In this document: positions 38,520 to 47,226 of the stretch, in pieces
Layout of the letters: every line of letters begins with the position of its first letter
Numbering within the stretch: the stretch's first letter is position 1
NCBI RefSeq assembly: GCF_014863355.1
Contig: NZ_JACZEP010000001.1
Coordinates: 682,001 to 746,000, forward strand
Direction of reading: 5' to 3'
DNA: 64,000 bases
Source: Aminobacter carboxidus
GTDB taxonomy: Bacteria; Pseudomonadota; Alphaproteobacteria; Rhizobiales; Rhizobiaceae
Translations under genes and position numbers: made by a program
Notes under the pieces: model-generated
Told to the model about the DNA's origin: nothing
The model's input: the letters and a program-made list of their open reading frames with translations, nothing else
The model's database searches: none

Positions 38520-38624
38520 GCAATTCCAGGAAAAGTGTGAAGCGGTTTTCCCTAGGAATTGCGCAAAACAAAAAAGAGAAGCAAATCCAGGAAAAGTGTG
38601 AAGCGGTTTTCCGTCCGGAATTGC
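38520..38624. repeat. Two copies of the dispersed palindrome
   Basis: Copies at 38520-38562 and 38581-38624 resemble the 32.7 kb elements, with a loop of TGAAGCGG. The first has CCCTAGGAATTGC in place of CCGTCCGGAATTGC, making it one base shorter; the second starts GCAAATCC, breaking the end pairing. They lie between the lipoprotein gene and the convergent tadA. Confidence 0.9.
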
Positions 38625-38673
38625 GCAAACAAAAGATAGAGAGGATCCGCGGTTCGAAGAAAGCGGAAACGCT

Positions 38674-39126
38674 CTAGTCCTCGCGCCTGTCCTTGAAGAA
38701 GCTCTTGAGCATCTCGGCGGCGCGTGTTTCGCCGATGCCGGCATAGACATCGGGTGCATGATGGCAGGTGGGGGAGGCGTAGAAGCTGATACCGCTGACC
38801 ACCGCGCCGCCCTTGTCGTCGACGGCGCCGAAATAGAGCCGGCGCAGGCGGGCAAACGAGATCGCGGCGGCGCACATGGTGCAGGGTTCGAGCGTCACAT
38901 AGAGGTCGAGCCCGGTCAGGCGCTCCTGGCCGAGCCGCTCGGAGGCTTGGCGGATCGCCAGTATTTCGGCATGCGCGGTGGCATCGTTGAGTTCGCGGGT
39001 CCGGTTGCCGGCACGGGCGACGATTTCGTTGCCATGCACGATGACCGCGCCGATCGGCACTTCGCCGCGTGCGGCCGCAGCTTCCGCCTCGGCAAAGGCC
39101 AATGCCATGTAATCGGGCCGTTTCAC
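38674..39126 (-). CDS. tadA: tRNA-specific adenosine deaminase
   Basis: The 150-residue zinc deaminase converts wobble adenosine 34 to inosine in tRNA-Arg(ACG). The zinc and catalytic residues are His52 and Glu54 in TAHAEILAI, and Cys82 and Cys85 in LEPCTMCAAAI. Length fits bacterial TadA, and the C-terminal helix MLKSFFKDRRED is typical. A longer frame to 39133 is only slightly different. It is divergent from rluB. Confidence 0.93.
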   Translation of the reverse strand: MKRPDYMALAFAEAEAAAARGEVPIGAVIVHGNEIVARAGNRTRELNDATAHAEILAIRQASERLGQERLTGLDLYVTLEPCTMCAAAISFARLRRLYFGAVDDKGGAVVSGISFYASPTCHHAPDVYAGIGETRAAEMLKSFFKDRRED

Positions 39127-39202
39127 GCCTCATCCATCCTGTTACCCCTCGCTAACCCCCGAGCTTCCTGTTATCTAGCCGCCGAAAAGGGCAAAGGCCA
39201 CC

Positions 39203-41413
39203 ATGGACGACGATCGTAAGAAATTCCCCCGCAAGGGCGGGTCAAAACCGGCTGGTGCAGGCGGCCGTGACGGCGGTGCGAAGAAATTCGGCAAGCCGCG
39301 CAGCGAAGGTGCTGGCAAGCCGTTTGCGAAGAAGCCGTATTCACCGCGTCCTGCCAGTGCAGGCGGTGGCGATCGCCCGGATCGTCCCAAGCGCGATTTC
39401 GGTCCGCGCGATGACGCGCGTCCGGCAAGTGGCGAGCGCACGTTCCACAAGGGCCCGCGTCCCGAGGGCAAGCCCTACGAAAAGCGTGAGGGTGGCCGCT
39501 CCTTTGGTGGCGACAAGCCCTATCGTGCGCGTCCAGCCGCAAGTGCCGAGGGCGGAGAACGTCCCAAGCGCGAGTTCCGTCCGCGTGACGGCGAAGCGCG
39601 TCCAGCAAGCGGCGAGCGCACCTTCAACAAGGGTCCGCGCCCCGAAGGCAAGCCCTACGAGAAGCGCGAAGGCGGCCGCTCCTTTGGTGGCGACAAGCCT
39701 TATCGTGCGCGTCCAGCCGCAAGTGCCGAGGGTGGCGAACGTCCCAAGCGCGAGTTCCGTCCGCGCGACGGCGAAGCGCGCCCGGCAAGCGGCGAGCGCT
39801 CGTTCAGCAAGGGCCCGCGTGCCGAAGGCAAGCCCTACGAAAAGCGTGAAGGTGGCCGCTCCTTTGGTGGCGACAAGCCGTACCGTGCGCGTCCCGCCGA
39901 AGGCGGCGAGCGCCCGCATCGTGAATTCCGCCCGCGCGACGGCGAGGCCCGTCCCGCAAGTGGCGACCGCCCGTTCCGTTCGGGCCCGCGCCCTGAAGGC
40001 GGCAGGCCTTACGAGAAGCGCGAAGGCGGCGAGGCGAGGACGTTCCGTCCGAGGCCGGATGGCGACCGTCGCCCGTCGAGCGAGGGCTTCAAGCCGCGCC
40101 CGCGTGCTTCCGAGGATGCACCGGAGCCGGGCGAACGTATCGCCAAGCGCCTGGCACGTGCCGGCCTCGCTTCGCGCCGCGATGCCGAGGAGCTGATTTC
40201 TGCCGGCCGCGTCAAGGTCAACAACAAGATCCTGGCGTCTCCGGCGGTCAACGTCATGCCGGATGACATCATCCATCTCGACGGCATGGAAATCCCGCCG
40301 ATCGAGCGCACCCGCCTGTTCCTGTTCCATAAGCCGGCAGGCGTGGTCACCACCAACCGCGATCCCGAGGGCCGCAAGACCGTCTTTGACGTGCTGCCGC
40401 AAGAGCTGCCGCGCCTGATGACCATCGGCCGCCTCGACATCAACACCGAAGGCTTGCTGCTGCTGACCAATGACGGTGGGCTGTCGCGCGTGCTCGAACT
40501 GCCGGCAACCGGCTGGCTGCGCCGCTACCGCGTGCGTGTCCATGGCAAGGTCGAGCAGAAGACGCTCGACGGTCTCAAGGACGGCATCGCCGTCGAGGGC
40601 GTATTCTACGGCTCGATCGAAGCGACGCTCGACCGCGAGCAGGGCAGCAATGCCTGGATCACCATCGGCCTGCGTGAAGGCAAGAACCGCGAGGTCAAGA
40701 ACATCCTCGGCGCGCTCGGCCTCGAGGTGAACCGCCTGATCCGCATCTCCTACGGCCCGTTCCAGCTCGGCGAGCTGCCCGAGGGCCATGTCCAGGAGAT
40801 CAAGGGCAAGATGCTGCGCGACCAGCTTGGCGAGCGGCTGATCGAGGAGTCGGGCGCCAATTTCGACGCCGACATCGTCAAGCCCTTCTCCAACAAGCCG
40901 ACCTTCCGCAATGCAACGCCGCCCCGTGTCGAAGAGCCGGAGCGTCCAAAGTTCCAGCGCGACGGAGAACGCGGCCGTATCGGCGAGGGCGGTCTGATCA
41001 AGAACCGCAAGCGCTCCAACGAGCGTCATCGCGAGGACGTGCTTGGCCGCCTGTCGACCGAGCGGCCGAAGTTTGGCGACAAGCCCAGCTTCGGCGACAA
41101 GCCGAAGTTCGGTGATCGGCCCAAATTTGGCGACAAGCCCAAATTCGGCGACAAGCCGAAGTTCGGTGGCAAGAAGGGCGACGACCGCGAAAAGAAGCCG
41201 TTCGAAACCCCTGGTGCCCGCAAGGCCAATGTCTGGATGGCGCCTGGCGCGCGTCCGCAGAGCGAAAAGGCCAAGGCCGAAGCAGCAGCGAGGCCGCCGC
41301 GCGACAAGCCGCGCTTTGACAAGCCGCGTTCTGACAAGCCTCGCTTCGACAAGCCTAAGGGCGATGGCCCGCGTGGTGGACGGCCCGGCGGCCCACGCCG
41401 GGATCGCGGCTGA
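39203..41413 (+). CDS. rluB: 23S rRNA pseudouridine synthase (RluB/RsuA family) with low-complexity tails
   Basis: The 736-residue protein has a normal pseudouridine synthase core in the middle: an S4 domain from about residue 310 (ERIAKRLARAGLASRRDAEELI) and a catalytic domain with Asp412 in IGRLDINTEGLLLLTNDG. It makes pseudouridine in 23S rRNA helix 89 if RluB. Around the core are a ~300-residue N-terminal tail of four ~60-residue repeats rich in Arg, Lys, Pro and Gly and a ~180-residue C-terminal tail with PKFGDK and RFDKP repeats. These are probably disordered and RNA-binding. The stop overlaps rsmD (TGATG). Confidence 0.93.
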   Translation: MDDDRKKFPRKGGSKPAGAGGRDGGAKKFGKPRSEGAGKPFAKKPYSPRPASAGGGDRPDRPKRDFGPRDDARPASGERTFHKGPRPEGKPYEKREGGRSFGGDKPYRARPAASAEGGERPKREFRPRDGEARPASGERTFNKGPRPEGKPYEKREGGRSFGGDKPYRARPAASAEGGERPKREFRPRDGEARPASGERSFSKGPRAEGKPYEKREGGRSFGGDKPYRARPAEGGERPHREFRPRDGEARPASGDRPFRSGPRPEGGRPYEKREGGEARTFRPRPDGDRRPSSEGFKPRPRASEDAPEPGERIAKRLARAGLASRRDAEELISAGRVKVNNKILASPAVNVMPDDIIHLDGMEIPPIERTRLFLFHKPAGVVTTNRDPEGRKTVFDVLPQELPRLMTIGRLDINTEGLLLLTNDGGLSRVLELPATGWLRRYRVRVHGKVEQKTLDGLKDGIAVEGVFYGSIEATLDREQGSNAWITIGLREGKNREVKNILGALGLEVNRLIRISYGPFQLGELPEGHVQEIKGKMLRDQLGERLIEESGANFDADIVKPFSNKPTFRNATPPRVEEPERPKFQRDGERGRIGEGGLIKNRKRSNERHREDVLGRLSTERPKFGDKPSFGDKPKFGDRPKFGDKPKFGDKPKFGGKKGDDREKKPFETPGARKANVWMAPGARPQSEKAKAEAAARPPRDKPRFDKPRSDKPRFDKPKGDGPRGGRPGGPRRDRG
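39416..40066 (+). repeat. 180-base tandem repeats inside rluB
   Basis: Four in-frame units start at about 39416, 39596, 39776 and 39947. The first two are 180 bases (60 residues), the third is 171 bases (57 residues, lacking AAS), and the last is partial and diverged. Each begins ARPASGER or close to it and contains GPRPEGKPYEKREGG and GGDKPYRARP. Confidence 0.9.
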
Positions 41414-41967
41414 TGCGGGTTGTTGGTGGCGAATTGCGCGGCAGGCCGTTGGCCACGCCGCGCGACAACGCCATTCGCCCGACCACGGATCGCACGCGCG
41501 AAGCGGTGTTCAACATGCTTGCGCATCGCTTCGGCGGCAGGCTCGAAGGCGTGCGGGTGCTTGATCTTTTTGCCGGCACCGGCGCGCTTGGCATCGAGGC
41601 GCTGTCACGCGGTGCTGCCTATTGCGTGTTCATCGAGGAATCAGCGGAAGGCCGCGGGCTCATCCGCACCAATGTCGAAAGCTTCGGCCTGACCGGAAGG
41701 ACCAAGATCTTCCGCCGCGATGCGACTGGTCTGGGCGATGCGGGGACCCTTGGGCCCTTCGGTCTGGTCTTTGCCGATCCGCCCTATGGCAAGGGACTGG
41801 GCGAGAAAGCCCTGCGCTCGGCCCGCGCCGGCGGCTGGCTCGCGCCCGGTGCGCTGTGCGTTGTCGAAGAGGCGGCCGCTGCGGCTTTCGAGCCGGGGCC
41901 CGGCTTCTCCATCTTAGACGAACGTTCCTATGGCGAGACGGTGATCCGATTCATCGAAGCCGAATAG
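41413..41967 (+). CDS. rsmD: 16S rRNA (guanine-966 N2)-methyltransferase
   Basis: This 184-residue SAM-dependent methyltransferase modifies G966 of 16S rRNA. The SAM-binding motif is LDLFAGTGALGIEALSRGA and the catalytic motif IV is FADPPYGKG. The N-terminus MRVVGGELRGRPLATP and PTTDRTREAVFNML is standard. ATG overlaps the rluB stop, coupling two rRNA-modifying enzymes. Confidence 0.95.
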   Translation: MRVVGGELRGRPLATPRDNAIRPTTDRTREAVFNMLAHRFGGRLEGVRVLDLFAGTGALGIEALSRGAAYCVFIEESAEGRGLIRTNVESFGLTGRTKIFRRDATGLGDAGTLGPFGLVFADPPYGKGLGEKALRSARAGGWLAPGALCVVEEAAAAAFEPGPGFSILDERSYGETVIRFIEAE

Positions 41968-42080
41968 CTGTCGGCGCCCGACTTCGGCCTCTTTCGGACC
42001 GGAAGATTACGAACAATTCACTTCCCGCCGCTTTGTGCCCAAGCCTATAAGGCGGCCACGTCCACATTCAGAGGCAGTCG

Positions 42081-43454
42081 ATGATCTTGAGATTCTTGCG
42101 GGCGAAAGCTTCGCTGCCAACCGTATTTGCCTTGGGTCTCGCCTGGACGGCACCGGTTCTGGCCGAAGCGCCGCGCAGCGACTGGAAGGTCACCAGCTTC
42201 ACGCTCGCCAATGGCATGCAGGTCGTCGTCATCCCAGACCACCGCGCGCCGATCGCCACGCACATGGTCTGGTACAAGGTCGGCAGCGCCGACGAGATGC
42301 CCGGCAAGTCGGGCATCGCCCACTTCTTCGAACACCTGATGTTCAAGGGCACCACCAATCACAAGGCTGGCGAGTTCGGCCAGAAGGTCGCCGAAATCGG
42401 CGGCAGCGAGAACGCCTTCACCACTTACGACTACACCGCCTATCACCAGACGGTCACACCCGCCGCACTTGAGACCATGATGAGTTTCGAGGCCGACCGG
42501 ATGCGCAATCTGGTTTTGACCGACGCGGTGATCGGACCCGAGCGTGATGTCATCCTGGAGGAGCGCCGCTCGCGCATCGAAAACAACCCCGGCGCGCTGC
42601 TCAACGAGGAAGTCGACGCGACGCTGTTCCAGAACCAGCCTTACCGAACGCCTGTCATAGGCTGGATGCACGAGATCGAAAAGCTCAACCGCGTCGACGC
42701 GACCGCCTTCTACGTCCAGTACTACGCGCCCAACAACGCGATCCTGATCGTCGCAGGCGACGTCGAGCCGGATACGGTCAAGGCGTTGGCCGAAAAGACC
42801 TATGGCAAGGTCGCGCGTGGTCCGAATCTTCCTCCACGCGTCCGCCCGACCGAGCCGGAGCAGAACACAAAGCGCACCGTCGAACTGACCGACGAGCGGG
42901 TCAGCGTGCCGAGCTTCTCCAAGGCCTGGGTGGTGCCGTCCTACCAGACGGCCGAGCCGGGCGAGGCTGAAGCGCTCGACTTGCTGTCGGAAATCCTCGG
43001 CGGTGGCAGCCGCAGCCGGCTCTATCAGGGCCTCGTGGTCAAGGACGGCATAGCCTCGTCCGCCGGCGCCTTCTTCCAGGGCACGATGGTCGACGACACC
43101 AGCTTCACCGTCTATGGCGCGCCGCGTGGCGAAGCCGGCCTGCAGCAGGTGGAAGCCGCGGTCGATGTCGAAATCCGCCGCATCATCAAGGACGGCGTGA
43201 CCTCGGACGAGCTTGAAAAGGCCAAGGACCGCTTTGTCCGTTCGATGATCTTTGCCCGCGACAACCAGGCAAGCATGGCCAACATCTATGGCAGCACGCT
43301 GGCGACCGGCGGCACGGTCACCGACATCGAGCAGTGGCCAGACCGGATACGCACTGTCACCACCGACCAGATCAAGGCGGTTGCCGCCAAATATCTCAAT
43401 CCCGACCACTCGGTTGCAGGCTATCTGCTGCCGGCGAAGTCCGTCGAGAAATGA
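42081..43454 (+). CDS. M16 zinc metallopeptidase (catalytic subunit type)
   Basis: The 457-residue protein has a signal peptide of about 29 residues and the inverted zinc motif HxxEH as His81-x-x-Glu84-His85 ([14 protein letters not shown]). The third zinc ligand is a downstream Glu, probably in the [12 protein letters not shown] region. M16 peptidases of this type work in the periplasm. Its stop overlaps the start of a second M16 protein that lacks the zinc motif, which points to a heterodimer. Confidence 0.92.
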   Translation: MILRFLRAKASLPTVFALGLAWTAPVLAEAPRSDWKVTSFTLANGMQVVVIPDHRAPIATHMVWYKVGSADEMPGKSGIAHFFEHLMFKGTTNHKAGEFGQKVAEIGGSENAFTTYDYTAYHQTVTPAALETMMSFEADRMRNLVLTDAVIGPERDVILEERRSRIENNPGALLNEEVDATLFQNQPYRTPVIGWMHEIEKLNRVDATAFYVQYYAPNNAILIVAGDVEPDTVKALAEKTYGKVARGPNLPPRVRPTEPEQNTKRTVELTDERVSVPSFSKAWVVPSYQTAEPGEAEALDLLSEILGGGSRSRLYQGLVVKDGIASSAGAFFQGTMVDDTSFTVYGAPRGEAGLQQVEAAVDVEIRRIIKDGVTSDELEKAKDRFVRSMIFARDNQASMANIYGSTLATGGTVTDIEQWPDRIRTVTTDQIKAVAAKYLNPDHSVAGYLLPAKSVEK

Positions 43455-44815
43455 CCCACATGACCATGCTCACAGCAATTCGCTTCAAGGTCGTCATTTC
43501 AGCGGCGACGCTGATGCTGGCGCTGGTGTTTCTGGTGCTGCCGGCGGTGGTTGCCGCGCGCGCCGAAGTCCGCATCCAGGAGGTCAAGTCCGACAAGGGC
43601 ATCACCGCCTGGCTGGTCGAGGACTATTCGGTGCCGATCATCGCCATCAAGTTCCTGTTCGACGGCGGCAGCACGCAGGACCCTATCGGCAAGGAAGGGC
43701 TCGCCAACCTGATGACCGGGCTTTTCGACGAAGGTGCTGGCGATCTCGACAGCGATGCCTTCCAGATCAAGCTCGACGAGGCCGGCGCTGAAATGGGCTT
43801 CAACGAAGGCAATGACGCGGTCGGAGGCGGCATGCGCATGCTTGCCGAGCGGCAGGACGATGCGTTCGAGCTGCTGAAGCTGGCTGTCGAGAAGCCACGC
43901 TTTGACCAGGCGCCGATCGACCGCATCCGTTCGCAGATCGTCAACGGCATCGTTGCCAATGCGCGTGATCCCGAAACCCAGGCCGCGCGCAAATGGGCCG
44001 AGGCGATCTACGGCACGCATCCTTATGCCCGGCCTGACATGGGCACCGAGAAGTCGCTGGCAACGATCACCGCGGATGACCTGCGCGCCTTCCACAAGGC
44101 CAATTTCGCCCGCGAGAACATCCATGTCGCCGTCGTTGGCGCCATCGATGCCGAAACGCTGAAGACGCGGCTCGACGAGGTGTTCGGCCAGTTGCCGGAA
44201 AAAGCTCAATTGCGTTCCGTCGAACGCGTCGAGCCAAAGCTCGACCAGACGATGCACATCGAGTACCCGCTGCCGCAGACTTCGCTGCAACTGGTCTACC
44301 CGGGCGTTGCGCGCGAGGCGCCGGACTTCCTCGCCGCTGCACTGATGGAACATATCCTCGGCGGCGGCACATTCTCGTCGCGGCTGTTCGACGAGGTGCG
44401 CGAAAAGCGCGGGCTGGCCTACAGTGTAAGCTCGGCGCTGATCAACCAGGAGCATTCGTCGTCGCTGATCATCGGCACGGCGACACGGTCGGACCGGGCA
44501 GCCGAGACGCTCGGCGTCATCCGCGAGGTGATCCGCAAGATGGCGGAGGAGGGGCCCTCCGAGGCCGAACTCGACGCGGCCAAGAAATACATGCTCGGCG
44601 CCTATGCCATCAACAATCTCGATTCCTCGGGCGCCATCGCGGGCACGCTTGTCGACCTGCAGACCGACAAGCTCGGCATCGACTACATGCAGAGGCGCAT
44701 CGACCTGATCAACGCGGTCAAGCTCGACGACGTCAGGGCGGCGGCACGCAAGCTGTTGTCGGTCGAACCGGCGATCATGATCCTCGGTCCGAAATTCGGA
44801 GAGAGCAAGGGATGA
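43451..44815 (+). CDS. M16-family protein, non-catalytic partner type
   Basis: The ~454-residue protein has a membrane/signal segment near [21 protein letters not shown]. Where the zinc motif would be it reads [17 protein letters not shown], so HxxEH is absent. The C-terminal half keeps [19 protein letters not shown], the Arg/Tyr substrate-binding pair of M16 partner subunits. It starts at ATG 43451 overlapping the previous stop (ATGA). Like mitochondrial processing peptidase, it probably forms an active dimer with the upstream protein. Confidence 0.92.
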   Translation: MTHMTMLTAIRFKVVISAATLMLALVFLVLPAVVAARAEVRIQEVKSDKGITAWLVEDYSVPIIAIKFLFDGGSTQDPIGKEGLANLMTGLFDEGAGDLDSDAFQIKLDEAGAEMGFNEGNDAVGGGMRMLAERQDDAFELLKLAVEKPRFDQAPIDRIRSQIVNGIVANARDPETQAARKWAEAIYGTHPYARPDMGTEKSLATITADDLRAFHKANFARENIHVAVVGAIDAETLKTRLDEVFGQLPEKAQLRSVERVEPKLDQTMHIEYPLPQTSLQLVYPGVAREAPDFLAAALMEHILGGGTFSSRLFDEVREKRGLAYSVSSALINQEHSSSLIIGTATRSDRAAETLGVIREVIRKMAEEGPSEAELDAAKKYMLGAYAINNLDSSGAIAGTLVDLQTDKLGIDYMQRRIDLINAVKLDDVRAAARKLLSVEPAIMILGPKFGESKG

Positions 44816-45633
44816 GCGCCACCTTCGCACTGGCGCTCGGCGGCGGCGGGGCGCGTGGCCTCGCTCATATCCATGTCATCGAGGCGCTCGACGAGCTTGG
44901 CATCAAGCCGGTGGCAATCGCCGGTTCCTCCATCGGCGCGGTGATGGGTGCCGGCATGGCCGCCGGCCTGACCGGCAAGGAAATCCACGAGCACTCCCGG
45001 GCCGTGCTCGGCCGGCCGGCGGAGGTTGCAAGCCGCATGTGGCGTGCCCGGCCGGGCACGCTGTCGGAGATGGTCGAAAGCGGCATCCGGGTCACCCAGT
45101 TCAATGTCGAGCGCATCCTCAAATCGTTCCTGCCCGACGGCGTGCCGGCAACGTTCGAGGAACTCAAGCTGCCCTTGAAGGTGACGGCAACCGACTATTA
45201 CGGCCATTGCCTGAAGGTGTTCGAGGAGGGCGAGCTGTTTTCAGCCCTTGCCGCTTCGGCGGCGATCCCGGCGGTGTTCAAGCCGGTGACGCGCGGCAAC
45301 ATCCTCTATATCGACGGTGGCATCTACAATCCGGTGCCGTTCGACCTGCTCGAGGGCCTGGCCGACCATGTCATTGCCATCGACGTCGTCGGTGCGCCAT
45401 TCGAAAACGGGCGCAAGCAGCCCAACTCCATCGACCTGATGTTCGGCGCCAGCCAGTTGATGATGCAGTCGATCATCGCCAACAAGCTCGGCCAGAACCC
45501 GCCTGACATCTTCCTCAGGCCGCCGGTGTCGCGCTTCCGGGCACTTGATTTCCTCAAGATCGACCAGGTGATGGCCGAGACCGTGGCGATCAAGGACGAA
45601 CTCAAACGCGCTGTGGACGAGATCCTTCAATAG
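44812..45633 (+). CDS. Patatin-like phospholipase (RssA type)
   Basis: The 273-residue protein has a complete patatin fold: oxyanion loop LALGGGGARGLAHI, nucleophile Ser40 in GSSIG, and the catalytic-Asp motif YIDGGIYNPVP. It lacks a signal peptide and so is likely cytoplasmic or membrane-associated. ATG overlaps the M16 stop (ATGA), so it belongs to the same message. Substrate, probably a lysophospholipid or acyl ester, is unknown. Confidence 0.9.
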   Translation: MSATFALALGGGGARGLAHIHVIEALDELGIKPVAIAGSSIGAVMGAGMAAGLTGKEIHEHSRAVLGRPAEVASRMWRARPGTLSEMVESGIRVTQFNVERILKSFLPDGVPATFEELKLPLKVTATDYYGHCLKVFEEGELFSALAASAAIPAVFKPVTRGNILYIDGGIYNPVPFDLLEGLADHVIAIDVVGAPFENGRKQPNSIDLMFGASQLMMQSIIANKLGQNPPDIFLRPPVSRFRALDFLKIDQVMAETVAIKDELKRAVDEILQ

Positions 45634-45657
45634 GCCGAATGGGCCGACAGTTTCCGC

Positions 45658-47088
45658 CTATTGCAGGGTCGATGCCTTGCCGGTGGAGAAGGGCGACTGC
45701 GCCGCCGGAGGCGGCGCCGGCGCCGGCTGGTCCTGAGGCTGCGGTTCGCGCGCGATCGCGTTGACGACGCGGAAGCAGGTAAACATCGACACCACCCCGA
45801 ACACGACCGCGCCCAGGCCCCAGCCGGCGATGACGCCGATAGCACCCCAGTAATGGGCGCCGATCCAGACGAAGGGGATGACGCCAAGCGTCGAGCGGCC
45901 CCAGTTGAACACAGTCGAGTAGGTCGGATAGCCGAGATTGTTAAAGGCAGCGCTCGACACGAAGATCGCACCGTTGAACAGGAAGCTGGCGGCGGCGAAG
46001 TGGCAGAAGAACACGATCAGTTCGCGGGCGATGCCTTCGGCCCCGAAGGCGCTGGCAATCGGATTGGCGAAGATCGCCAGCAGTGCCCAGACGGCCAGCA
46101 CATAGACGATGGTAAACAGCAGGCTGTCGCGCATCGTCGTGATCAGGCGGTCGAATTTGCGGGCGCCGTAGTTTTGTCCGAGGATCGGCCCGACCGCGCC
46201 TGAAAGCGCGAAGATGACGCCGAAGGCGACCGGGACGAGGCGTCCGATGATCGCCCAGCCCGCCACCGCCTGGTCGCCGAAAGCGGCCATTTCGATGGTG
46301 ACATAGGCGTTGCCGACGGGGGTCGCGACCTGGGTCAGCATTGCCGGAACGCCGATGGCGAAGAATGGACGAACAGCCTCGCGCATCCCGCTCAAATCGG
46401 GGATCTTGATCAGCTTGTGCACGACATGGGCGCCGTGCAGTCCGATGGCCAGCATCACGAAACGCGTCAGCACCGTCGAGATCGCGGCGCCATCGAGGCC
46501 GAGGTCGAAGCCGAAGATCAGGATCGGATCGAGAATGGCCGCAGCGATGCCACTGCCCAGCGTCACATACATCGCCCGGCGCGCATCGCCGACGCCGCGC
46601 AGGATGCCAGTCGTGCACATGCCGAGCGCCATAATAGGAAATGACGGCAGCACGATCTGCAGGAAGCGTGTCGACAGGTCGAGCGTGGCGCCGGTGGCGC
46701 CAAGCAGCGACAGCAGCGGGCGTAGGAATGGCATGGCGGCAAGGGTCATGACAAGCGTTGCGACACCCATGAACACCATTGATGCCCCGCCCATGCGTCG
46801 GGCTTCTTCGCGCTGGCCGCGGCCGAGGCAGCGCGCCACCAGCGCACCGCAGGCGATGGTGAAGCCGATCGAGATCGAAAGAGTAAAAAACAGCAGCGTC
46901 GAGGCAAAACCGATCGCGGCGGCCAGTTCTTCGATGCCGAGCAGCGAAATGTAGAACAGGTTGAGCGCGTCGACGATGAAAATGGCGATCAGGCCGACCG
47001 ATCCGGTGCCGGTCATGACCACGACATGGCGCATGGTCGAACCGGTGGTGAATTTTGCCGGTGCCGCCGCCGAGGCCTGTGTGGACAT
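45658..47088 (-). CDS. MATE-family efflux protein (copy 2)
   Basis: The 476-residue, twelve-helix MATE transporter has GSVGLIAIFIVDALNLFYISLLG, a central GAAISTVLTRFVMLAIGLHG and FALSGAVGPILGQNYGARKFDR, all typical of the DinF/NorM superfamily. It is convergent with the patatin gene and divergent from pmbA. A Pro/Ala-rich tail ends the protein. Substrate unknown. Confidence 0.88.
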   Translation of the reverse strand: MSTQASAAAPAKFTTGSTMRHVVVMTGTGSVGLIAIFIVDALNLFYISLLGIEELAAAIGFASTLLFFTLSISIGFTIACGALVARCLGRGQREEARRMGGASMVFMGVATLVMTLAAMPFLRPLLSLLGATGATLDLSTRFLQIVLPSFPIMALGMCTTGILRGVGDARRAMYVTLGSGIAAAILDPILIFGFDLGLDGAAISTVLTRFVMLAIGLHGAHVVHKLIKIPDLSGMREAVRPFFAIGVPAMLTQVATPVGNAYVTIEMAAFGDQAVAGWAIIGRLVPVAFGVIFALSGAVGPILGQNYGARKFDRLITTMRDSLLFTIVYVLAVWALLAIFANPIASAFGAEGIARELIVFFCHFAAASFLFNGAIFVSSAAFNNLGYPTYSTVFNWGRSTLGVIPFVWIGAHYWGAIGVIAGWGLGAVVFGVVSMFTCFRVVNAIAREPQPQDQPAPAPPPAAQSPFSTGKASTLQ

Positions 47089-47126
47089 GCGATTTCCCTA
47101 GAGATTTCGGCAGCGAAGCGCCGCAT

Positions 47127-47144
47127 CATGGTCGTTTGACCATG
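47127..47144. promoter_or_regulatory. Inverted repeat in the MATE/pmbA divergent region
   Basis: CATGGTC (47127-47133) and GACCATG (47138-47144) form a perfect inverted repeat around GTTT, 38 bases upstream of the MATE start. A second looser repeat (CCCGC/GCGGG) follows. It could be an operator or a leader hairpin of the MATE gene. Confidence 0.35.
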
Positions 47145-47226
47145 CACCCGCCCATTGCACAAGCGGGTTGGGGACAATAGATGGGGTGGTACGGGCCGCG
47201 ACCAACGGGCGGTTAGCAATCGGAAC

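Noticed and set aside
39255..41029. Long open frames in other frames and strand across rluB
   Set aside because: They arise from the repetitive, biased codons of the rluB tails; their translations are themselves low-complexity repeats.
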